DNA from: JBEKCP01 sp050014815
Lineage (GTDB): Bacteria; Planctomycetota; Planctomycetia; Pirellulales; Thermoguttaceae
Length of the DNA stretch: 7,496 bases
Reading direction: 5' to 3'
Assembly (NCBI GenBank): GCA_050014815.1
Contig: JBEKCP010000297.1
Span: 1 to 7,496, forward strand
Position 1 is the first letter of the stretch; each line of letters opens with the position of its first letter. Under the pieces are notes generated by a model. The model had not been told where the DNA came from and did no database searches. It was given only the letters and a program-made list of their open reading frames with translations. Shown in pieces: positions 1 to 4,415 of this stretch. The translations under genes were made by a program, and so were the position numbers.

Positions 1-49
1 CGGCGAGCCCCACCAATCGGGGATAGGCCGTGTCTGGTGTGGCTCGCCG
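1..49. repeat. Dispersed repeat forming a long hairpin, left edge
   Basis: Bases 1-15 and 35-49 are reverse complements with one mismatch (14 of 15). The outer nine pairs, CGGCGAGCC with GGCTCGCCG, are perfect, and the loop is 16-34. Bases 3-28 also match the reverse complement of 7298-7324 at about 23 of 27 positions, so the same repeat family occurs at both ends of the window in opposite orientation. The left end may be cut by the window border. I see no coding potential here. Confidence 0.6.
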
Positions 50-194
50 ACCAACGCCGACCATGCTGCGCACGGTGCCCGGCCGGTGCCCGTCGCCCCA
101 CCCTACTATCTTCCGGTCGGCGTTTCCCTGATAATCGTGTGGCAGACCGCCTGATTTCGCGCCGGCATCATCCGTCCGCGCAAGGAACGTCAAC

Positions 195-632
195 ATGCCC
201 TGCCGAGGAGTACGAGGAGCCACTTCCGCCGATTCTAACAGCCGCGAGGATATCCTGCGGGCCACGCGGGAGCTGTTGGCCTTGATGATCCGTCAGAATG
301 GGATCCGGCCGGACGACGTGGCCAGCGCGATCTTTTCGACGACGCCCGACCTGGACGCGGAGTTTCCGGCCATGGCGGCGCGGCAGTTGGGGTGGTTGGA
401 CGTGGCGTTGATGTGTAACCACGAGCTGGACGTGCCCGGCTCGCTCCGCCGGTGCATCCGCATCCTGGTCCATTGGAATACGCAGAAGTCGCCCGGAGAG
501 ATTGTCCACGTCTACGTCAAGGAGGCCTCGCACCTCCGGCCGGACCGTTCGCAGTTGCCGCCGGTGGACTGGGAGGAGTTGGAGCGATGGATTGCCGAGC
601 GGCTGCGGGACGCCCCGCCAAGCCGGAAATAG
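195..632 (+). CDS. aroH: Chorismate mutase, AroH type
   Basis: The 145-residue product converts chorismate to prephenate, the committed step to phenylalanine and tyrosine, and is expected to be a soluble cytoplasmic homotrimer. The N-terminus RGVRGAT, the block TPDLDAEFPAMAARQLGW (residues 50-67) and the block ELDVPGSLRRCIR (77-89) match the Bacillus subtilis AroH family. The B. subtilis active-site residues can be placed by alignment: Arg7, Arg63, Cys74, Glu77, Arg89, Tyr107 and Arg115 are all present, with Phe57 also kept. Residues 118-145 form a charged tail somewhat longer than in B. subtilis AroH (127 residues). The ATG at 195 puts Arg7 at the family position and has AAGGA at 182-186 as a ribosome binding site, which supports this start. 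It reads in the same direction as fumC but is separated from it by 134 bases and a repeat, so co-transcription is uncertain. Confidence 0.95.
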   Translation: MPCRGVRGATSADSNSREDILRATRELLALMIRQNGIRPDDVASAIFSTTPDLDAEFPAMAARQLGWLDVALMCNHELDVPGSLRRCIRILVHWNTQKSPGEIVHVYVKEASHLRPDRSQLPPVDWEELERWIAERLRDAPPSRK

Positions 633-645
633 GGGTACGCACCCC
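632..645. other. Short GC hairpin at the aroH stop codon
   Basis: GGGGT (632-636) and ACCCC (641-645) form a perfect 5-bp stem around ACGC, beginning at the last base of the aroH TAG stop. No T-run follows, so it is not a classical intrinsic terminator. It could slow polymerase or protect the 3' end, or could be chance in GC-rich DNA. Confidence 0.25.
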
Positions 646-690
646 GGGGGGCAGATTCCCGCCGATCGCCCGAGGGGGCTACGATACGCC

Positions 691-746
691 AACCTTGGGG
701 ACTGTCCCCCTTGCGTGACACAAAAACGGGGACAGCCCCAACCTTG
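691..746. repeat. REP-like inverted pair upstream of fumC
   Basis: CTGTCCCC (702-709) and GGGGACAG (728-735) are perfect reverse complements separated by 18 bases. Each arm can also fold alone: GGGGA-CTG-TCCCC (697-709) and GGGG-ACAG-CCCC (728-739). Both arms sit next to the string AACCTTG (691-697 and 740-746), giving a mixed direct and inverted symmetry. I recall GGGGACTGTCCCC as a recurrent intergenic motif in planctomycete and some deltaproteobacterial genomes, often linked to REP-type elements. It ends 21 bases before the chosen fumC start and so lies in its promoter or leader. Confidence 0.6.
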
Positions 747-766
747 CACTTGTGGATGATGAAGCC

Positions 767-2197
767 ATGGCCGACTATCGCGTGGAGCACGATTCCCTGG
801 GCGAGGTCCGCTTGCCCTCCGCGGTCTATTACGGGGCGCAGACGCAACGGGCCGTCGAGAATTTCCCCATCTCCGGCCGCACGATGCCCCGGGAGTTGAT
901 CCACGCCCTGGGGCTGGTCAAGTGGGCGGCCGCCACGGCCAACCGCGACCTGGGGCGGCTCAGCGGCTCCGGCCCTAACCCGCTTGCGCCCCCTCAGATC
1001 GAGGCCCTCCTCGCCGCCGCCCGCGAAGTGGCTGAAGGAAAGTTCGACGACCAGTTCCCGGTCGACGTCTTCCAGACGGGCTCGGGCACCTCGACGAACA
1101 TGAACGCCAACGAGGTGATTGCCAACCGGGCCATCGAACTCTCGGGCGGCAACCGGTTCCTCGCCGAAAAGCCGATCCATCCCAACGACCACGTCAACCT
1201 GGGCCAGAGCACCAACGACATGTTCCCGACGGCCATCCACGTGGCCGTGGGGCGGGAGATCCGGGACCGGTTGATCGCGGCATTGAACGAGTGCGGCGCG
1301 GCCCTGGCCGCCAAGGCCGCCGCCTGGCAGAAGGTCCTCAAGATCGGCCGCACCCACCTGATCGACGCCACGCCGATGTCGCTGGGGCAGGAGATCGGCG
1401 GCATGGCCCGGCAACTGGACCGCTCGGTCGGCCGCGCCAACCGGGCCCTGGAGGCCGTGCTGGAACTGCCCGTCGGCGGCACGGCCGTCGGCAGCGGGAT
1501 CAACACCCATCCCGAGTTCGCACGCCGCGTCGCGGAGATCCTCCAGCGGGAGACCGGCATTCCGTTTGTCGAGGCCGTCGATCACTTCGAGGCCAACGCC
1601 CAGCGAGACGGCCTGGTCGAGTGCCACGGCGAGGTCCGCTCGATTGCGGCCACCCTCTTCACCGTGGCCAACAACATCCGCTGGCTCAGCTCGGGGCCCC
1701 AGACCGGCTTCCACGAGGTCCGCCTGCCCGACCTCCAGCCGGGCAGTTCGATCATGCCGGGCAAGATCAACCCGGTGATGTCGGAGGCCCTGATGCAGGC
1801 CGCGGCCCGCGTGCTCGGCAACGACCAGGCGATCGCCTTCTGCGGGGCGGCGGGCAGCCAGTTCCAGTTGAACGTCATGATGCCCGTCATGGCCGAGGTC
1901 GCACTGGAGAGTCTCCGCATCCTCGCCGGCGCCACGATCGCCTTTACCCAACGGTGCGTGGTGGGCATGGAGGCCGACGTCGAAACCTGCCGGTCCGAGG
2001 TCGAGCGGAGCCCTGCCATGGCCACCGGCTTGAACCCGTACCTCGGCTACGAGCAGGCCTCCAAGCTGGCCCGCGAGGCCCTGGCCACCGGCAAAACGGT
2101 CCGCCAATTGGCGCGTGAGAAGAAAGTCCTGCCGGAAGACGTGCTCGAGAAGGCACTGGATCCGTGGAGGATGATCCGGCCGGGCGGTGACGACTAG
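767..2197 (+). CDS. fumC: Class II fumarate hydratase
   Basis: The product, 476 residues from the ATG at 767, is a homotetrameric iron-independent enzyme that interconverts fumarate and L-malate in the TCA cycle. Superfamily motifs are complete: GTSTNMNANEV (107-117), HPNDHVNLGQSTND (138-151), GRTHLIDATPMSLGQE (194-209, with the Thr-His pair at 196-197) and the signature loop GSSIMPGKINPV (326-337), which carries the catalytic serine. PGK rather than PAK in this loop favours fumarase over aspartase, although an aspartate ammonia-lyase role cannot be fully excluded from sequence alone. Length is usual for the family. An in-frame GTG at 752 would add five residues (MDDEA). I prefer the ATG because MADYRVEHDSLGEV fits family N-termini and a purine-rich GGATGATGAAG stretch lies just upstream. 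GC is high, with a hand count of 42 of 60 at 1321-1380. The TAG stop merges with a GGGATTA-type motif (see 2195-2208). Confidence 0.93.
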   Translation: MADYRVEHDSLGEVRLPSAVYYGAQTQRAVENFPISGRTMPRELIHALGLVKWAAATANRDLGRLSGSGPNPLAPPQIEALLAAAREVAEGKFDDQFPVDVFQTGSGTSTNMNANEVIANRAIELSGGNRFLAEKPIHPNDHVNLGQSTNDMFPTAIHVAVGREIRDRLIAALNECGAALAAKAAAWQKVLKIGRTHLIDATPMSLGQEIGGMARQLDRSVGRANRALEAVLELPVGGTAVGSGINTHPEFARRVAEILQRETGIPFVEAVDHFEANAQRDGLVECHGEVRSIAATLFTVANNIRWLSSGPQTGFHEVRLPDLQPGSSIMPGKINPVMSEALMQAAARVLGNDQAIAFCGAAGSQFQLNVMMPVMAEVALESLRILAGATIAFTQRCVVGMEADVETCRSEVERSPAMATGLNPYLGYEQASKLAREALATGKTVRQLAREKKVLPEDVLEKALDPWRMIRPGGDD

Positions 2198-2208
2198 GGA
2201 TTAGGGGC
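2195..2208 (+). repeat. Isolated heptad motif at the fumC stop
   Basis: The stop codon of fumC (2195-2197) is the first three bases of TAGGGATTAGGGG. This is the GGGATTA unit of the large array at 4306-4415 in short form. It could be a seed or remnant of the same satellite, or chance. Confidence 0.4.
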
Positions 2209-2250
2209 AGTTCCGTTGCAATGTGAGCAGACTAGGTGCCACCTCCCGAG

Positions 2251-2275
2251 TGTATCGTTTCGGGCACTGTCCTAA
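2251..2275 (+). repeat. Left inverted repeat of the toxin-antitoxin unit
   Basis: TGTATCG (2251-2257), a short variable part, then GGCACTGTCCTAA (2263-2275) match the reverse complement of 3847-3872. The alignment covers about 22 of 26 positions with one gap, and the last 13 bases are identical. The outer end begins with TG. I found no clear target-site duplication in the bases just outside. The ACTGTCC core also occurs in the REP-like pair at 691-746, so this may be a REP-family copy rather than a transposon end. Confidence 0.6.
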
Positions 2276-2291
2276 CTAGAAGCGAAGAGAC

Positions 2292-2639
2292 TCATTGGGT
2301 TTGATCTCGCTGGAGTGCCCGCATTATGTCCAGCATCTTTTTGGCTGGCAACTGGGTACGACGACGTACAATCTCATCTCGCCTTGCTTTTCCGATCCAG
2401 TTGCACTTAGCAACGCAGCGCTCTACCAAGCCGCCGGGGGCACGCCCGCCCCTGTCCCAGGGAAGAAGAATCCACCGATCGGGTGGAGGATCAGTGAATT
2501 GCGTCGAAACGGCAACATAGATGAAATGATCAGTGTCTGCTAGTTCGTCCACGACCACTACCGGACGCACTTTCTTGTTTTGTCCGTTCGGATCGTATAT
2601 GTCCAAGTCAACGATTTGTCCCTTACGAAGCTGGCACAC
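2292..2639 (-). CDS. PemK/MazF-family toxin of a type II toxin-antitoxin system
   Basis: The 115-residue basic protein resembles the PemK/MazF fold, whose members are ribosome-independent mRNA interferases neutralised by an upstream-encoded antitoxin. It starts with the family pattern RKGQIVDLDI (5-14). KKVRPVVVV (22-30) holds the conserved Arg25-Pro26, and YVAVSTQF (41-48) holds Ser45-Thr46, at the position of the catalytic Thr48 that pairs with Arg25 in B. subtilis MazF. The C-terminal block, GLVERCVAKCNWIGK (70-84) followed by a helix ending in MLDIMRAL (102-109), fits the toxin fold. Length is normal for the family. The start is GTG, supported by a good GGAGG Shine-Dalgarno seven bases upstream, stronger than most in this window. 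It lies 36 bases after the stop of the putative antitoxin gene, as the last gene of a three-gene minus-strand operon. GC at 2521-2580 is about 47% by hand count, well below fumC. RNase activity is inferred from family, not shown. Confidence 0.85.
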   Translation of the reverse strand: MCQLRKGQIVDLDIYDPNGQNKKVRPVVVVDELADTDHFIYVAVSTQFTDPPPDRWILLPWDRGGRAPGGLVERCVAKCNWIGKARRDEIVRRRTQLPAKKMLDIMRALQRDQTQ

Positions 2640-2675
2640 CCTCGCCCCTCCGCCGGGTACGAAGCGGTTAATGAT

Positions 2676-3029
2676 CTACTCGTCATACCACGCCTGTGGT
2701 GGCGGAAATCGCTCTGCCAGTGCCAAAAGCTCTGCGTTCGATGGCGTGATTCTGTCGAGCTCAGCCTGCGCTGCGATCTCTTCCTCGTAGGCTTCCTGGA
2801 TTGAGATGCCGCGCTGCTCCGCCTCGTGGGCTAGGTATTCAAGCATTTCGGGAGCTAAGCCTACCATTTGAGATTCCTGCCTGCCCACTTCCAACCAGGA
2901 TGTCCACCCGGCGGACGAGGGCAATTCAAGAAGATGGTATTCAAGACCGATGCCGCCGTTGACAGTTTGGTAAACCGGTGCGGGAACCGCACAGACCACT
3001 TGCGGGGGTTCAGGAGGGGGTAGAATCAT
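2676..3029 (-). CDS. Putative antitoxin paired with the PemK-like toxin
   Basis: The 117-residue protein has no named domain that I recognise with certainty. Residues 1-20 are proline-rich and residues 21-52 are a possible beta-rich segment (GGIGLEYHLLELPSSAGW at 25-42). Residues 57-92 look helical and acidic (APEMLEYLAHEAEQRGISI, 59-77). The C-terminal tail AELLALAERFPPPQAWYDE (99-117) resembles tails I associate with small planctomycete and cyanobacterial proteins encoded beside PIN or PemK toxins, where the tail would wrap the toxin. Its ATG overlaps the TGA stop of the upstream gene (ATGA at 3026-3029), which implies translational coupling. No strong ribosome binding site is visible. An internal ATG at Met56 would give a shorter, purely helical antitoxin. 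The antitoxin role is inferred mainly from position directly before the toxin, size and the acidic C-terminal half. Confidence 0.65.
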   Translation of the reverse strand: MILPPPEPPQVVCAVPAPVYQTVNGGIGLEYHLLELPSSAGWTSWLEVGRQESQMVGLAPEMLEYLAHEAEQRGISIQEAYEEEIAAQAELDRITPSNAELLALAERFPPPQAWYDE

Positions 3030-3355
3030 TGCGGTTTTCCGTCAAGCATATCAACAATTTGCTGCAAGTGCTTGGCCATCATCCGAACGAAGGTCGGCGG
3101 AATAATCAACTTCGCCACCGGTATGGCGAACACCGCGGCTGCCATCGCGGGCTTTTCCAGCGTCCCCGCCGCGCCCACTGTCACCGGCGATCCTGGCGTT
3201 GGTGTCGTCTGACTAAAGATAAGAAACACCGACTCTTTGTTGGAGTCCACCCCGGCAAACAGGGTATTAGCGAATATTGCCGGCCCAGCGCTAGGTAGCT
3301 GGAGCACTTGGGGGGTAGGCGGCTGGGCTTTCGTGTCACTCTCGGCCATGCACAT
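3026..3355 (-). CDS. Small DUF3467-like protein, first gene of the toxin-antitoxin operon
   Basis: The 109-residue protein has a polar, Pro-rich N-terminus (1-24). A strand-rich part follows, with AIFANTLFAGVDSNKESVFLIFSQ at 26-49. After a Gly/Pro/Thr linker (50-72) comes AVFAIPVAKLIIPPTFVRMM (74-93), then an amphipathic helix ending in QQIVDMLDG. The order (small N-terminal strand with a conserved Asn, a V/F-rich strand, then a V-ARI-MTP-like strand and a C-terminal helix) resembles DUF3467, but with a longer linker, so the family call is tentative. No signal peptide or membrane segment is evident. The start may be ATG 3355 or ATG 3349; neither has a strong ribosome binding site, though GTGGGA lies upstream. 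It overlaps the next gene by four bases. Function is unknown. It could be a third partner, a chaperone-like or regulatory component, or simply co-transcribed cargo. Confidence 0.6.
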   Translation of the reverse strand: MCMAESDTKAQPPTPQVLQLPSAGPAIFANTLFAGVDSNKESVFLIFSQTTPTPGSPVTVGAAGTLEKPAMAAAVFAIPVAKLIIPPTFVRMMAKHLQQIVDMLDGKPQ

Positions 3356-3400
3356 TATCCCACTTTAGTTATCGACAGCGGAGACAAGCGGCCCACTTCA

Positions 3401-3406
3401 ATTATA
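3401..3406 (-). promoter_or_regulatory. Candidate -10 box of the toxin-antitoxin operon
   Basis: Read on the minus strand the six bases are TATAAT, a perfect -10 consensus, 46 bases upstream of the first ATG of the operon (3355). No good -35 box sits at 16-18 bases spacing (CGCCAG is at 17). Either an activator assists or the match is fortuitous in an AT-richer patch. Confidence 0.4.
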
Positions 3407-3432
3407 CGCTCGGGTTTGCCGACCTGGCGGAA

Positions 3433-3446
3433 GTTGTCTAGACAAC
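3433..3446. promoter_or_regulatory. 14-bp perfect palindrome, candidate operator
   Basis: GTTGTCTAGACAAC is a perfect palindrome about 27 bases upstream of the TATAAT box of the toxin-antitoxin operon. Type II antitoxins or toxin-antitoxin complexes commonly bind such operators for autoregulation, so it is a good operator candidate. Its distance from the -10 box would suit an upstream-acting regulator or a cooperative site rather than simple promoter occlusion. Confidence 0.4.
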
Positions 3447-3567
3447 ACAATTTCTACGATAATTGGCGGCCAATGGTGCGTCAAGCACCCCCGATGATGC
3501 CGGCTGAATTCTGTGGCCCTACTGGCGGACTTTGCCTGATTTGACGGTTCTTGCAGCCGGCCCCTCC

Positions 3568-3590
3568 TGTGGATAACCTGTCGATCCACA
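3568..3590. other. Inverted pair containing a DnaA-box-like sequence
   Basis: TGTGGAT (3568-3574) and ATCCACA (3584-3590) form a perfect 7-bp inverted repeat around 9 bases. Together with the next two bases, the left arm reads on the minus strand as TTATCCACA, the classical DnaA box; the right arm is a 7-of-9 match. Two sites alone do not make an origin and no dnaA or AT-rich unwinding element is nearby. Confidence 0.25.
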
Positions 3591-3616
3591 CGCACGGACG
3601 TGTCATTTCCCAGGAG

Positions 3617-3630
3617 AAGTGCTAGCACTT
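3617..3630. promoter_or_regulatory. Second 14-bp CTAG-centred palindrome
   Basis: AAGTGCTAGCACTT is a perfect 14-bp palindrome. It shares the central CTAG and the length of the palindrome at 3433-3446 but has different outer bases. It lies within the inverted-repeat-bounded unit, upstream of the operon. It may be a protein-binding site; no evidence beyond symmetry. Confidence 0.3.
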
Positions 3631-3810
3631 TATGCCCTAGATTGGCCTGGGCGAGTGCCCTGATTGTAGCATCACCTGAAAACGCCGTCAATGAGTTAAA
3701 CCGGCAGATTCTTTCTCAGTCGGCAACCCCGCTAGCGACGGGCTGGTGCCGGTGCGATGCCTGAGAGCCTATCCGATTTGCTGGCCCGATTTCTAGATTG
3801 CTTTTGCGAC

Positions 3811-3831
3811 CCACCTGTCGTGGTGGTTTTT
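3811..3831 (+). terminator. Weak terminator-like hairpin
   Basis: CCACC (3811-3815) and GGTGG (3822-3826) pair around six bases and are followed directly by five Ts. The shape is that of an intrinsic terminator on the plus strand, but the stem is only 5 bp and no plus-strand gene precedes it closely. It could end transcription just inside the right inverted repeat. Confidence 0.3.
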
Positions 3832-3846
3832 CCCGGCAACACAGAT

Positions 3847-3872
3847 TTAGGACAGTGCCTCGTTTCGATACA
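3847..3872 (-). repeat. Right inverted repeat of the toxin-antitoxin unit
   Basis: This 26-base segment is the inverted partner of 2251-2275. TTAGGACAGTGCC (3847-3859) is identical to the complement of 2263-2275, and the outer CGATACA (3866-3872) to that of 2251-2257; only the few bases between differ. The outer end finishes with CA. The two copies enclose about 1.6 kb, an insertion-sequence-like size, but no transposase is encoded between them. Confidence 0.6.
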
Positions 3873-3902
3873 ATTGCTCCAGACTGCTGTAGCGAAATGC
3901 AA

Positions 3903-3949
3903 CAGGCGGGCTAGGGGCCGCTCGGGCTAACGACTCCCTAACCCGCCTG
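3903..3949. repeat. Long hairpin, 14-bp stem
   Basis: CAGGCGGGCTAGGG (3903-3916) and CCCTAACCCGCCTG (3936-3949) pair at 13 of 14 positions. The one exception becomes a G-U pair or A-C mismatch depending on the strand transcribed. The loop is 19 bases and contains another CGGGCTAA motif. Such GGCGGG-CTA hairpins resemble dispersed planctomycete intergenic repeats. It begins 30 bases outside the right inverted repeat. Confidence 0.55.
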
Positions 3950-3954
3950 GTGTT

Positions 3955-3970
3955 GGAAGCGTTTGCTTCC
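3955..3970. other. Small perfect stem-loop
   Basis: GGAAGC and GCTTCC pair perfectly around GTTT. It follows the 3903-3949 hairpin by five bases and may be part of the same folded repeat. No T-run follows. Confidence 0.3.
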
Positions 3971-4039
3971 TGTCCATCGGGGTGCACACTTCTCTATTCC
4001 GTGCCGCTCTGTTCCAAATCTCCTTCTCTGTTCCTAGAA

Positions 4040-4063
4040 GGGAGGCCGAAAACGGCCCATCCC
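4040..4063. other. Bulged stem-loop with AAAA loop
   Basis: GGGA plus GGCCG (4040-4048) pair with CGGCC (4053-4057) and, after a CA bulge, TCCC (4060-4063). The loop is AAAA. Nine pairs in total, isolated from any gene. Confidence 0.3.
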
Positions 4064-4220
4064 GAAGGTGCTCCTAACCGCGGACACACTTGCCTGCCTC
4101 TCGAACTGCCGGCCCCTCAAAGTGCCTCTTCTCCGGGCCAGCCCCAGCGACGCGACCGGACCACACTGACTTCTCGCCGCTGGCCAAAAGGTGCCGCAAA
4201 CGACGTGCCAAAAGAAGAGA

Positions 4221-4248
4221 GGGATTAGGGATTAGGGATTGGGGATTA
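4221..4248 (+). repeat. Short heptad array, GGGATTA/GGGATTG, left arm
   Basis: Four consecutive units of the GGGATTA, GGGATT, GGGGATTA type. The segment is the inverted partner of the larger array at 4306-4415, separated by 57 bases, so the two could fold into a large hairpin. The four G-runs also meet the sequence pattern for a G-quadruplex on the plus strand. Confidence 0.8.
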
Positions 4249-4282
4249 GAGACAGAGGGCGGGGGCGATGTGCAACCCGCAA

Positions 4283-4305
4283 CCCCCGACGCAGTGGGGG
4301 CTTTT
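4283..4305 (+). terminator. Terminator-like hairpin between the heptad arms
   Basis: CCCCC (4283-4287) and GGGGG (4296-4300) pair around eight bases and are followed by CTTTT. It faces the plus strand, opposite to mprF, and no plus-strand gene lies close upstream, so a terminator role is doubtful. Confidence 0.2.
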
Positions 4306-4415
4306 CCCAATCCCCAATCCCCAATCCCCAATCCCCAATCCCCAATCCCCAATCCCCAATCCCCAATCCCCAATCCCTAATCCCTAATCCCTAATCCCTA
4401 ATCCCTAATCCCTAT
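4306..4415 (-). repeat. Telomere-like heptanucleotide tandem array
   Basis: About fifteen 7-base units in a row: one partial CCCAAT, nine CCCCAAT (4312-4374), five CCCTAAT (4375-4409) and a degenerate end (4410-4415). The switch from CCCCAAT to CCCTAAT is sharp, which suggests expansion in two blocks. Read along mprF the units are GGGATTA and then GGGGATT, giving a long series of regularly spaced G-runs. The array enters the mprF coding region and supplies its stop. I recall similar heptad satellites scattered in planctomycete intergenic DNA. Confidence 0.9.

Larger units (their letters stand above)
3356..4397. other. Gene-poor region between the toxin-antitoxin operon and mprF
   Basis: I see no convincing gene in this kilobase. 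Open frames at 3398-3691 (-), 3950-4228 (+) and 4074-4380 (both strands) lack recognisable motifs, and the last are built from repeat DNA. The stretch holds a candidate promoter and two CTAG-centred palindromes (3401-3630), a pair of DnaA-box-like sites, the right inverted repeat (3847-3872), several hairpins (3811-4063) and the heptanucleotide arrays (4221-4415). It reads as an accumulation zone for non-coding repeats. Confidence 0.6.

Noticed and set aside
120..194. Promoter for aroH at GATAAT (about 130-135)
   Set aside because: The -10-like hexamer has no acceptable -35 at proper spacing, so I did not list it.
512..2107. Long open frame on the minus strand (531 codons) opposite aroH and fumC
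   Set aside because: It lies antisense to two well-identified genes and its product is low-complexity, rich in Gly, Arg, Asp and His, typical of an antisense shadow in GC-rich DNA.
1291..2118. Open frame of 275 codons within fumC on the plus strand
   Set aside because: Arg/Pro/Gly-rich product in a shifted frame of fumC with no motifs.
3398..3691. 97-codon minus-strand frame directly upstream of the toxin-antitoxin operon
   Set aside because: No recognisable motif. It runs through both CTAG palindromes, the DnaA-box-like pair and the candidate promoter, so it is better read as regulatory DNA.
3950..4380. Open frames on both strands over the hairpins and heptad arrays
   Set aside because: Their products are translations of tandem repeats (for example repeated IGDWGLG or PNPQSPI) and non-coding hairpins, not conserved proteins.
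4221..4415. CRISPR array
   Set aside because: The units are 7 bases and contiguous, with no spacers and no cas genes, so it is a satellite.
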